From Pseudoxanthomonas sp. YR558 (lineage in GTDB: Bacteria > Pseudomonadota > Gammaproteobacteria > Xanthomonadales > Xanthomonadaceae): DNA of 64,000 nt. Shown piece after piece: positions 1-7,857 of the stretch. The stretch is taken from positions 434,001-498,000 of the forward strand of contig NZ_FPCI01000001.1 in NCBI RefSeq assembly GCF_900116385.1. The letters are read 5' to 3'. The position numbers and the translations under genes were made by a program. The notes below the pieces were generated by a model, which worked only from the letters and a program-made list of their open reading frames with translations, was not told where the DNA came from and did no database searches. Each line of letters begins with the position of its first letter. Positions within the stretch are counted from its first letter, which is position 1.

Positions 1-519
1 AACCGCGCGGTCTCGCTGTCGCGGGCGCTCGATGGCGCCGGCGCGCCCGAGGCAGGCGCGCCGGCGTCCGACGACACCCATCACGCCGCCGTCGCGCGGG
101 TGCGGGCATCGCTGTCGGACGCGATCCTGCGCGGTGCGCCACCTGATGCGGGCGACGACGACTTCGCGTCTTACCGTCGCTACTGCCTCGAACGCCAGCG
201 CGCCATGCTGACCGGCACCGGCCCGCTGCGCGGGCGCCTGCGCGATGCCCTGGCGCAGCGTGGCGGCGACCTGGCCCGCCTGGCCGAGGTCGATGCCGTG
301 ATGGAAATGACGCTCAGTCCGCGCGAGAACGCCCTGCTCGCCAACACGCCGGCCCTGCTCGGGCTGCATTTCGACCGCCTCCGCGCCGGTGCTGAGGCCG
401 CCTCCGGCCCTGCATGGCGGGCGCTTTTCCGGCGCGACCTGCAGGACGCCCTGCTCGCCGAACTCGACCTCCGTTTCCACCCGCTCGACGCGCTGCTCGC
501 CGCGCTTCGGCCTTCGTGA
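1..519 (+). CDS. DUF3348 family protein, 5' end missing
   Basis: The frame is open from base 1 and ends at a TGA at 517-519, so only the C-terminal 172 residues are visible and the start lies before the window. The protein is soluble, rich in Ala, Arg and Leu, and helical in character; no catalytic motif or membrane segment is seen. It resembles the DUF3348 family, which in Xanthomonadaceae and Burkholderiales precedes a DUF802 and an OmpA gene. The next gene starts 7 bases after this stop, so the two are almost certainly co-transcribed. Function is unknown; the setting suggests a cytoplasmic accessory to the membrane complex encoded downstream. The family call rests on remembered sequence and context. 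Confidence 0.75.
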   Translation, partial: NRAVSLSRALDGAGAPEAGAPASDDTHHAAVARVRASLSDAILRGAPPDAGDDDFASYRRYCLERQRAMLTGTGPLRGRLRDALAQRGGDLARLAEVDAVMEMTLSPRENALLANTPALLGLHFDRLRAGAEAASGPAWRALFRRDLQDALLAELDLRFHPLDALLAALRPS

Positions 520-526
520 TGCCTGG

Positions 527-2611
527 ATGCCCTTGATGAAACAGCACCTCTCCACCGCCCTCTTCCTCGCCGGCCTGGCCATCGTCGGCTGGATCGGCGT
601 CGGCTACGTCGGCACGCACGCGCTGGGCGTGGTGGTCACCCTCGTGATCGGGGCCTGCTATGTCACCGGCGCGGTGGAGTTGCTTCGCTACCGCCAGGCC
701 ACCGCCACCCTCGCCCACGCGCTCGACGACACCGCACCGGCGAGCAACGGGCTGCAAGCCTGGCTCGCGCCGATGCATGCCAGCCTGCGCCAGGCCGTGC
801 GCCTGCGCGTGGAAGGCGAGCGCGTGGCGCTGCCGGCGCCGGCGCTGACGCCGTACCTGGTCGGCCTGCTGGTGCTGCTGGGCATGCTGGGCACGCTGCT
901 GGGCATGATGGTCACCCTGCGCGGCACCGGCCTGGCGCTCGAAGGCGCCACCGACATCGACGCCATCCGCGGCTCGCTGGCGGCACCGGTGAAAGGCCTG
1001 GGCTTCGCCTTCGGCACCTCGATCGCCGGCGTGGCGGCCTCCGCCGTGCTGGGCCTGCTGTCCGCCCTCGCGCGCCGTGAGCGCGTGCTGGTCGCGCAGC
1101 GGCTGGACGACGAGATCGCCACCTCGCTGCACGTGCATTCGCAATCGTTCCAGCGCGAGACCTCGTTCCGCCTGCTGCAGCAGCAGGCCGCGTTGATGCC
1201 GGAACTGGTCGAGCGCCTGCAGGCCATGGTCGCCTCCATCGAACAACAGAACACCGACGCCGCCGCGCAGCAGTCCGCGCGCCAGGAAAGTTTCCACGCC
1301 CGCACCGAAGCCGCGCAGGCGCAGCTGTCGGCGACGCTGGTCGCGTCGATGCAGGCGGGCGTCGAAGGCAGCGCCCGTGCGGTCGGCGCCGCGCTGCAGC
1401 CGGCGATGGAGAGCACGCTCGCCGGCCTGGCCCGCGAAACCACCGCCCTGCAGCAGACCGTCGCCACCGCCGTGCAGCAGCAGCTCGACGCGCTGACCAC
1501 CGGCTTCGGCGCCACCACGACCGCGGCCGCCGCCTCGTGGGACGACGCCCTGGCCCGCCAGCAACACGCACACGACGCGCTCGCCGCGCGCCTGCAGGGC
1601 GATGCCGAACAGCAGGCGGCGCAGTTCGACCAGCGCGCCAATGCATGGCTCGATGCGGCGTCCGGCCAGCTCCAGCAGACCGCCACCACGCTCGCCGAAG
1701 GCTTTACCCAGGCGCTCGCCCAGCAGGCCAGTACGGCCGACGGCATCGCCTCGCGTAACACCGACGCGTTGGCCGCCGCCGGTGCCGACTTCCGCACGCA
1801 GGCCACGGCCCTGGTGCAGGCCGTGGACGCCTCGCACGCGTCGCTGCAGCAGACCCTCGCCGCGCAGGACGAGGCGCGCCTCGCCGCGTGGGCCGCGCAG
1901 CTGGCCACGATGAGCGCCACCCTGCGTGGCGACTGGGAACGCACCGCGGGCGAAGCCGCGCGCCTGCAGCAGGAAATCTGCGATGCGCTCGCGCGCAGCG
2001 CCAGCGACATCACCACCCAGGCGCAGACGCACGCGCAGCAGACCATCGCCGAGATCTCGCAGCTGGTGCAGGTCGCCTCGGAAGCGCCGCGCGCCGCCGC
2101 CGACGTGGTCGCCGAACTGCGCCAGAAGCTGTCCGACAGCATGGTCCGCGATACCGCGCTGCTGGAAGAACGCACCCAGATGATGGGCACGCTGCAGACC
2201 TTGCTGGACGCGGTGAACCACGCCTCCACCGAGCAGCGCACCGCGATCGATGCGCTGGTGGCCACCTCGGCCGACCTGCTGGAGCGCGTCGGCACGCGCT
2301 TCACCGACCACGTGCAGGCCGAGACCGGCAAGCTGGAACACGTCGCCGCGCAAGTCGCCGCCGGCGCCACCGAAGTCGCCGGCCTCGGCGATGCGCTGGG
2401 CAGCGTGGTGGAACGCTTCGGCCAGACCAACGACGCGTTGCTCGAGCGCCTGCAGGCCATCGAAGGCGCGCTGGAGCGCTCGCTGGTCCGCAGCGACGAG
2501 CAGCTGGCCTACTACGTCGCGCAGGCGCGCGAAGTCGTCGATCTCAGCCTGTCCGCGCAGCGCCAGATCACGGTCGACCTGCAGCGCCTGTCCGGGGTCG
2601 AAGCCGCATGA
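527..2611 (+). CDS. DUF802 protein: MotA/TolQ-like membrane subunit with a long coiled-coil tail
   Basis: A 694-residue protein. Two membrane segments lie at about residues 9-50. A second pair lies at about 108-130 (a Gly/Leu-rich LLGMLGTLLGMM stretch) and 155-182 (GLGFAFGTSIAGVAAS), which is the arrangement and style of MotA, TolQ, ExbB and ZorA channel subunits. Residues ~210-694 are an uninterrupted Ala/Gln/Glu-rich helix-forming region, predicted coiled coil, that would project into the cytoplasm. Start at ATG 527 chosen because it follows the previous stop by 7 bases; ATG 536 is equally possible. The stop overlaps the next ATG (ATGA at 2608). Known: DUF802 has no assigned function. Inferred: stator-like ion channel partner of the OmpA protein that follows. 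Confidence 0.8.
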   Translation: MPLMKQHLSTALFLAGLAIVGWIGVGYVGTHALGVVVTLVIGACYVTGAVELLRYRQATATLAHALDDTAPASNGLQAWLAPMHASLRQAVRLRVEGERVALPAPALTPYLVGLLVLLGMLGTLLGMMVTLRGTGLALEGATDIDAIRGSLAAPVKGLGFAFGTSIAGVAASAVLGLLSALARRERVLVAQRLDDEIATSLHVHSQSFQRETSFRLLQQQAALMPELVERLQAMVASIEQQNTDAAAQQSARQESFHARTEAAQAQLSATLVASMQAGVEGSARAVGAALQPAMESTLAGLARETTALQQTVATAVQQQLDALTTGFGATTTAAAASWDDALARQQHAHDALAARLQGDAEQQAAQFDQRANAWLDAASGQLQQTATTLAEGFTQALAQQASTADGIASRNTDALAAAGADFRTQATALVQAVDASHASLQQTLAAQDEARLAAWAAQLATMSATLRGDWERTAGEAARLQQEICDALARSASDITTQAQTHAQQTIAEISQLVQVASEAPRAAADVVAELRQKLSDSMVRDTALLEERTQMMGTLQTLLDAVNHASTEQRTAIDALVATSADLLERVGTRFTDHVQAETGKLEHVAAQVAAGATEVAGLGDALGSVVERFGQTNDALLERLQAIEGALERSLVRSDEQLAYYVAQAREVVDLSLSAQRQITVDLQRLSGVEAA

Positions 2612-3255
2612 GCGTGGAAACCGGAGACGACGCCGACCTCGGCGCGCCCGTCTGGGCCAGCTTCGGCGACCTGATGTCGGTGCTGCTGGGCGCCTTCGTA
2701 CTGGTGCTGGTGGGCGTGATCGCCGTGCAGGCGCAGCTCGCCCAGCGCCTCGACGAGGAAACCCGCCGCCGCGAACAGGAAGCGCAGCAGCGCAAGGCGC
2801 TGGAAGACGCGCTGGCCGCGCCGCTGGCCGAAGGCCGGGTGACGCTGGTGGACGGGCGCATCGGCATCCGCGGCAACGTGCTGTTCGCGCTGAACTCCGA
2901 CCGGTTGCAGCCCGAAGGCCGCGACCTGCTGAAGAGCCTCGCCGCACCGCTCGCCGGCTACCTGCGCACGCGCGAGGACATTCTGATGGTCAGCGGCTTC
3001 ACCGACGATCGCCAGGTCAGCGGCAGCAACCAGAAATTCGCCGACAACTGGGACCTCTCCGCGCAACGCGCGCTCACCGTCACCCGCACGCTGATCGACG
3101 AAGGCGTGCCGTCTTCGTCGGTGTTCGCCGCGGCATTCGGTGCCGAGCAACCGGTCAGCGCCAACACCAGCGAAGAAGGCCGCGCGCGGAACCGCCGGGT
3201 CGAGATCGCCCCCATTCCCCGCCCCGCCAAGCGCAGCGGTGAAGATGGACGGTGA
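2608..3255 (+). CDS. OmpA-family MotB-like protein, partner of the DUF802 protein
   Basis: A 215-residue protein with one N-terminal membrane helix (about residues 22-42), a short charged coiled coil (about 45-70) and a C-terminal OmpA-like peptidoglycan-binding domain (about 90-205; motifs NSDRLQPEGRDLL, VSGFTDDR, NRRVEI). Just before the helix is W16-x2-F-G-D21-LMS, which matches the W..(A/G)D(F/L)M(T/S) signature of MotB and ZorB, where the Asp is the proton carrier. The start codon overlaps the DUF802 stop by 4 bases, so translation is coupled. Inferred: inner-membrane subunit anchored to the cell wall, completing a MotAB-type ion-driven complex. It is not flagellar MotB by context: no flagellar genes are near. 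Confidence 0.85.
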   Translation: MSVETGDDADLGAPVWASFGDLMSVLLGAFVLVLVGVIAVQAQLAQRLDEETRRREQEAQQRKALEDALAAPLAEGRVTLVDGRIGIRGNVLFALNSDRLQPEGRDLLKSLAAPLAGYLRTREDILMVSGFTDDRQVSGSNQKFADNWDLSAQRALTVTRTLIDEGVPSSSVFAAAFGAEQPVSANTSEEGRARNRRVEIAPIPRPAKRSGEDGR

Positions 3256-3859
3256 CGCCCTGCCACCGGCGGCGCAGTTGCAGGCGTGGCGCGCGCAGGG
3301 CGCGGATCGCGTGGATCCCACGCGCTTCGACATCCTGCTGGCGTTGGCCGCGCGCGTGCCCACACAGCAGGGCGAAGCCCGTCGCCTGCTGGACGCCCGC
3401 CTCGCCGGGCTGATGCGCGCGTACGCGGAAGGCCTCGCGCAGCGGCCGGCGGGTGCGCCACCCGTGCCCGTGCGTGATACCGGCCTGCGTGCGCTGGTCG
3501 CCGCGCTGCAGGCGCGCAACGAAGGCGAGCCGCTGCCCGGTGCAACATCGCTGGCGCCCTCCGCCCTCACCCAGGCCCGCGAAGTCTGGGCGCAGGTGCG
3601 CACCGACAGCCAACTGCGCGCGTCGCTGCACGAGGTGCCAGCCGATGCCGGCCCGTTGAACTCCGGCATGCTGGTCCACCGCGCCCTGCACCTGATGCGT
3701 GCGGTATCGCCGGGCTATCTGCAGCACTTCATCGCCTACGCCGACACCCTGTCGTCGCTGGAACAGCTCCAGCAGGCCGTGGCACCCCTGACGGCGGCCA
3801 CGGATGCGCCGCGCCCTGCGCGTCGCGCACCCCGCAAGAAGAAAGCCGCGGCTCCGTAG
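3245..3859 (+). CDS. DUF2894 family protein
   Basis: A 204-residue soluble, helical, Arg/Ala-rich protein ending in a basic tail (RRAPRKKKAAAP). It starts 11 bases inside the OmpA gene, so it is the last member of the same tightly packed operon. DUF2894 proteins are known only by their neighbourhood with DUF802/OmpA genes; no enzymatic motif is seen. The basic C terminus could bind nucleic acid or acidic lipids, but that is inference. The operon ends here: the next 60 bases lead into the tandem repeat array, and the following gene is convergent. Confidence 0.75.
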   Translation: MDGDALPPAAQLQAWRAQGADRVDPTRFDILLALAARVPTQQGEARRLLDARLAGLMRAYAEGLAQRPAGAPPVPVRDTGLRALVAALQARNEGEPLPGATSLAPSALTQAREVWAQVRTDSQLRASLHEVPADAGPLNSGMLVHRALHLMRAVSPGYLQHFIAYADTLSSLEQLQQAVAPLTAATDAPRPARRAPRKKKAAAP

Positions 3860-3920
3860 CCTGCGACACCCCTCTCGCGAAGGCATGCGATACCGCACGG
3901 GCCGCGCGCGTGGCGCTCTG

Positions 3921-4343
3921 TGTGAGAAAGATCGCGCTCCGAGCTCCATCAATCGGGCTCAATGTGAGACAGATGGCTTTCCGAGCTCCATCTGCAAGGC
4001 GCCGAGCTCGGCAGATCGCCCTCGGAATGTCATTCGCCGGCCTCCGGCGCTCCATCGATCGCGCTCCGAAGGCCATCGATGGCTTTCAGTGTGAGACAGA
4101 TCGGATTCCGAGCCCCATCCACGAAGCTCATCGCTCGACAGATCACACTCCGAATGCCGTGGCATGGCGTTCGGAGAGCGATCGATGGCTTTCCGAGGGC
4201 CATCGATGGCCCTCCATGTGAGACAGATCGGGCTCCGAGTGCCATCGATGGAGCTCCCCCACCCGGCGCGTCACACGTAGAGCCCCATCGACGGCGCAAT
4301 GCGTGAGATGAGAGCGGCGCCCGGCCCCTTCCCCGCGCTCAGG
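3921..4343. repeat. Tandem array of ~42-bp units with a 127-bp higher-order period
   Basis: Between two convergent genes I can align ten degenerate units starting at 3921, 3963, 4005, 4048, 4090, 4132, 4175, 4217, 4260 and 4302 (steps 42 or 43). The best conserved part is TGTGAGACAGATC, then a CTCCGAG core, then GCCATCGATGGC, a perfect 12-bp palindrome in units 4, 7 and partly 8. Units starting TGTGAGAMAGAT occur at 3921, 3963, 4090 and 4217; the last three are exactly 127 bases apart. Units at 4005/4132 resemble each other, as do 4048/4175, so the array has an A-B-C order repeated. The last two units are weak. No coding potential is assigned: the open frames here follow from the multiple-of-three period. 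Function unknown. Confidence 0.85.
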
Positions 4344-5601
4344 GATACAGCAGGTGCTGCCGGCGCAGGGCGTCGAAGGCGGTGATGGCCGGCTGCCAGC
4401 GCGCTTCGATGGCGTCCAGGGTGTCGCCGCGCTCGAGAGCGACGCGCAGGTCGCCCACGCCAGCGAGGCGGTCGAAGAACGGCGGCTCGCCCGGCAGGAA
4501 GGCGAAGTCCTTCGGGTGCTGGTCGTGCAGGGCCTTCAGCACGGCAAGCCCGGTCCGCACCGGGCGGAACGCAACGCGGTCGGTCACGTGCAACTGCACG
4601 CCCGCGCAGGCCTTGCCCGCGTGCTTGGAGAACGTCGGCGTGAACCAGGTCGGCCGGAACCGCACGCCCGGCAGGTCCATCGCATTGAGCCGCGCCGCCA
4701 GGGCCTGCGCATCCACCCACGGCGCGCCCACGGTCTCGAACGGCCGCGTGGTGCCACGGCCTTCGGACACGTTGGTGCCTTCCAGCAGGCCCATGCCCGG
4801 ATAGACCAAGGCGGTGTCCGGCGTGGGCATGTTCGGCGACGGCGGCACCCACGGCAGTGCGCCGCGCCACGGGTCGTCACCGCGCCGCCAGCCCTGCATC
4901 GTCACCACGTGCAGTTCGGCGCCGATGCCGAACGCGGTGTTGAACAGCGTGGCCAGTTCGCCCAGCGTCATGCCGTGGCGGATCGGGATCGGGAACTGGC
5001 CGATGAACGAGGCCAGCGCCGGGTCCAGTACCGGCCCCTCGACCAACACACCCCCGAGCGGATCGGGACGATCGGCCACGACGACGGGAATGCCGGCCCG
5101 CTTCGCCGCGCGCATTACCCCGGCCAGCGTGTACGGATAGGTGTAGAAGCGCGTGCCGACGTCCTGGATGTCGAACACCAGCACGTCGATGCCGTCGAGC
5201 ATCGCCGGGGTCGGTTCGCGGTGTTCGCCGTACAGGCTGTGCACCGGCAGGCCGGTGGCGGCATCGCGTCCGGAGGCCACATGGTCGCCCGCCTGCACAT
5301 CGCCGCGCACGCCATGCTCGGGACCGAACAGTGCGACCAGCGTGAATTCCTTGCGTTCGGCGAAGCGATCGACGTCGCTGCGCAACTGGCGATCCACACC
5401 GGTGGCGTTGGTCACCAGGCCCACGCGCTTGCCGCGCAGCAGGTCCATGCGTTCATCGAGCAAGACCTCGACGCCAAGCCTCGGCGCCGCATCCACGGGT
5501 TCAGCCGCGCCCGCACGCGCATGCAACACACCGAGCAACAGCAGCACGCCGAGGCCCACGGGGCGCAGTGCAGCATGCAGCGGACGAGCGAACCGGGGCA
5601 T
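4339..5601 (-). CDS. namZ: DUF1343 (NamZ-type) exo-beta-N-acetylmuramidase, secreted
   Basis: A 420-residue protein with a signal peptide (basic N terminus, hydrophobic LGVLLLLGVLHA, cleavage near ARAGAAE). The rest matches DUF1343 proteins, whose founding characterised member NamZ of Bacillus subtilis removes MurNAc from the non-reducing ends of peptidoglycan fragments. Recognisable stretches include GLVTNATGVD, LFGPEHGVRGD, DIQDVGTRFYTY, DRPDPLGG and EGTNVSEGRGT. Start ATG 5601 chosen because the signal peptide begins there; no Shine-Dalgarno is evident. The divergent neighbour carries MurQ-like SIS domains, which fits a role in muramic acid recovery. Symbol is by family similarity only. 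Confidence 0.85.
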   Translation of the reverse strand: MPRFARPLHAALRPVGLGVLLLLGVLHARAGAAEPVDAAPRLGVEVLLDERMDLLRGKRVGLVTNATGVDRQLRSDVDRFAERKEFTLVALFGPEHGVRGDVQAGDHVASGRDAATGLPVHSLYGEHREPTPAMLDGIDVLVFDIQDVGTRFYTYPYTLAGVMRAAKRAGIPVVVADRPDPLGGVLVEGPVLDPALASFIGQFPIPIRHGMTLGELATLFNTAFGIGAELHVVTMQGWRRGDDPWRGALPWVPPSPNMPTPDTALVYPGMGLLEGTNVSEGRGTTRPFETVGAPWVDAQALAARLNAMDLPGVRFRPTWFTPTFSKHAGKACAGVQLHVTDRVAFRPVRTGLAVLKALHDQHPKDFAFLPGEPPFFDRLAGVGDLRVALERGDTLDAIEARWQPAITAFDALRRQHLLYP

Positions 5602-5604
5602 AGT

Positions 5605-5640
5605 GTCACGACCGTTTGCTATCGTGGTCGTGACGATAGC
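5605..5640. promoter_or_regulatory. Two overlapping inverted repeats in the namZ/SIS divergent region
   Basis: Repeat one is GTCACGACC (5605-5613) with GGTCGTGAC (5626-5634), a 12-base spacer. Repeat two is GCTATCGT (5618-5625) with ACGATAGC (5633-5640), a 7-base spacer. They overlap, so they cannot both form as hairpins. They sit immediately upstream of the minus-strand start at 5601 and ~80 bases before the plus-strand start. Most likely operators for a dimeric regulator acting on both genes; the regulator is not in the window. Confidence 0.6.
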
Positions 5641-5715
5641 AGCCTGCGTGCGGCACCGTGCAAGGGGATCATCGCCGGTATCGACGCCTTCTTCCGTTGT
5701 CAGGTGAGGGATCCG

Positions 5716-7809
5716 ATGTCCCGTAGGGCGAACCGCATCATGCGCAGCATGTCTTTCCTCGTGATGGCCTCGGCGGCATTGCCCGCCGCCGCACAACCGG
5801 CACCCGACCGCCTGGGTGTCGCTCCGTCGGCGCAATCGCGGGACTTCGTGGCGAACAAGCAGCAGTTCCAGCTGCACAGCCTGCTGACCGAACAGCGCCA
5901 CCCTCGCAGCTTCGACCTGAGCACGCGCATCGCCGCCGACACCACCGACGGGCTGGCCGCGCTGCTGTCGGTGGATGAGGACATCACCGCCGCGCTGCAG
6001 GGCGTCGCTGACGATCCTGCGCGCTTGGCCGCGCTGGAAGACGCCAGCCGCGAGATCACCCGCGCCTTGCGCGAAGGGCACCGCCTCTACTTCTACGGCA
6101 CCGGTTCCACCGGGCGGCTGGCCGAAACGATCGAAAGCGGCCTGTGGCGGCCGTTCTGGCAGCGCACCGCGGCATCACCCGCGATGGCGAAGATCGAGGC
6201 GCGCTTTCCCGGCCTCGGCGAACGCGTGCGCGGCGAGATCACCGGTGGCGACCGCGCCCTGATCGCCTCGCTGGAAGGTTTCGAAGACATTCCCGAGATC
6301 GGCCGCCTGCAACTGCAGGACAACGGCATCCAGCCGCAGGACCTGGTGTTCGCCGTCACCGAAGGCGGCGAGACGTCCGCGGTGATCGGCACGGCGCTGG
6401 CCGCGGCCGACCAGGCCGGCGCCGACGCGCGCCGCACGTGGTTCGTCTACAACAATCCGGATGCGGTGCTGCGCCCGTTCGAGCGCAGCCGCCGCGTGCT
6501 CGACGATGCGCGCATCACCAAGATCCCGCTGCCCACCGGGCCGCAGGCGATCACCGGCTCCACCCGCATGCAGGCCACCACCACCAGCCTGTACGTGCTG
6601 GGCGTGGTGCTGGAGGATGCGACACGCGCGCTGCTGCGCGACGTGCTGTCGGCCGACGAACTCGCCGCGCTCGGTTTCAACGACGCCGGCATCGCCGACC
6701 GCCTGCGCGGTTTCGCCGCGATCCAGCGCACTGCCGCGGCGGCTGCACCGAAACTGGCGGCATGGACCGATCGCGAGGCGGCGAGCTACGCGGCCGGACG
6801 CCATGCGACCTACCTGGCCACGCGCGCGCTGATGCCGGTATTCGTCGACGTGACCGAACGCGCGCCCACGTTCCGCCTGTCGCCGCTGGATACGGTGAAC
6901 ACACCGGAACGACGCTCGTGGATCCAGGTGTGGACGCCGGCCGCCGATGGCGCCCAGGCCTGGCAGGCGCTGCTGCACCGCCCGTTCCACGGGCTGGACA
7001 AGGCGCTGTACCTGCCGCCGTTCGAGACCGGCATCCCGGACCCGTACCTGCGCGAAGCCGCTCTGCGTGGTCTGTCGAATGCGGGCGACGAACAACAGAC
7101 GCTGTACGACCTGTCGTACTCGCCCGCCAACGTGCAGCGCAGTGGGCCGCAGGCCGGCGACGCCGGCGCGCTGATCCTGCTCGGCGATGAAGCGCATGCC
7201 GACGCCAACCGGCAGTGGCTGCAGGCCTTCGCCGCGGCCGGTGCGGAGCCGGTGCTGGTGTCGGTTTCCGCGCGCCCGGTGGCGAGCGAGGTGCTCGCCG
7301 ACGTGGCCGCCCTGCCCCGCGCGGTGCCGGTGATCGCGGTGACGGTGCCGCAGCGCGATGCGTTCGAACTCAACCAGACCATCGCCCTGAAGATGCTGAT
7401 CAACGCGCACTCCACCGGCGTGATGGCCAAGCGCGGGCGCGTGGTCGGCAACACGATGACCAGCGTGCAGCCGGGCAACCTGAAACTGATCGGGCGCGCG
7501 ACCTGGCTGATCCTCTCCCACGTCAACGCCGTGCTGGAAACGCCGGCGTGGCGCGATGCCGTCGGCAGCACGGCGCCGCTGGGCTATGCGGAAGCCAATG
7601 CCGTGCTGTTCGAGGCGATCGAGCAGCGCCGCAACGCGCCCGGTGCGAGCGGCCTGCCGGAAGTGGAGCTGTCGGTGGTCGCGGTGCTGGACGCACTCAA
7701 GGCCGGTGCGCCCATCGACTGGCATCAGGCCGCCACGCACCTGCGCGACGGTGGGCTGAGTCGCTATCTGGCGCCGTACGCCACGGCGACCGCGCGCCCC
7801 ACCCCCTGA
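5716..7809 (+). CDS. Double-SIS protein of the MurQ/GckR type with an apparent signal peptide
   Basis: A 697-residue protein. The N-terminal half has SIS-type phosphosugar-binding motifs (YGTGSTGRLAE at about residue 127, AVTEGGETSAVIG at about 213). The C-terminal half has a second set, ending in a stretch (about 555-595, with GRVVGNTMTSVQPGN) that resembles the end of N-acetylmuramic acid 6-phosphate etherase MurQ. Two SIS domains in one chain is the layout of glucokinase regulatory protein. Residues 1-27 (basic start, hydrophobic middle, LPAAAQP) look like a signal peptide, odd for a binder of phosphorylated sugars. A later start would remove it, but no better start codon is seen. Divergent from namZ, so muramic acid metabolism is the likely theme; enzymatic activity is not established. 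Confidence 0.75.
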   Translation: MSRRANRIMRSMSFLVMASAALPAAAQPAPDRLGVAPSAQSRDFVANKQQFQLHSLLTEQRHPRSFDLSTRIAADTTDGLAALLSVDEDITAALQGVADDPARLAALEDASREITRALREGHRLYFYGTGSTGRLAETIESGLWRPFWQRTAASPAMAKIEARFPGLGERVRGEITGGDRALIASLEGFEDIPEIGRLQLQDNGIQPQDLVFAVTEGGETSAVIGTALAAADQAGADARRTWFVYNNPDAVLRPFERSRRVLDDARITKIPLPTGPQAITGSTRMQATTTSLYVLGVVLEDATRALLRDVLSADELAALGFNDAGIADRLRGFAAIQRTAAAAAPKLAAWTDREAASYAAGRHATYLATRALMPVFVDVTERAPTFRLSPLDTVNTPERRSWIQVWTPAADGAQAWQALLHRPFHGLDKALYLPPFETGIPDPYLREAALRGLSNAGDEQQTLYDLSYSPANVQRSGPQAGDAGALILLGDEAHADANRQWLQAFAAAGAEPVLVSVSARPVASEVLADVAALPRAVPVIAVTVPQRDAFELNQTIALKMLINAHSTGVMAKRGRVVGNTMTSVQPGNLKLIGRATWLILSHVNAVLETPAWRDAVGSTAPLGYAEANAVLFEAIEQRRNAPGASGLPEVELSVVAVLDALKAGAPIDWHQAATHLRDGGLSRYLAPYATATARPTP

Positions 7810-7821
7810 GTCCACGCCCAG

Positions 7822-7845
7822 GCCTCTCCCACGGCGGGGAGAGGC
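7822..7845. repeat. REP-like hairpin between convergent genes
   Basis: GCCTCTCCC (7822-7830) and GGGAGAGGC (7837-7845) form a 9-bp stem with a 6-base loop. No T tract follows on either strand, so it is a weak terminator at best. Sequences of the CCTCTCCC/GGGAGAGG kind are scattered in many Xanthomonadaceae genomes, so this may be a dispersed palindromic repeat serving as a 3'-end stabiliser for both the SIS gene and tex. Confidence 0.5.
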
Positions 7846-7857
7846 AGGCGCTTCGGA

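Noticed and set aside
314..2947. Long open frame antisense to the DUF802 and OmpA genes
   Set aside because: It is Arg/Gly/Ala-rich without domain structure and follows from the GC skew of codon positions in the real genes on the other strand.
1..3859. Classical Zorya defence system
   Set aside because: The two membrane subunits are similar in design, but no ZorC, ZorD helicase or ZorE nuclease is present; it is reported only as Zorya-like in layout.
3910..4221. A 103-residue frame through the repeat array
   Set aside because: Repeated peptide segments come only from the near-42-base DNA period; the indels of one base break the frame between units.
3921..4343. CRISPR array
   Set aside because: There are no unique spacers: the whole unit repeats head to tail, units are degenerate, and no cas genes are near.
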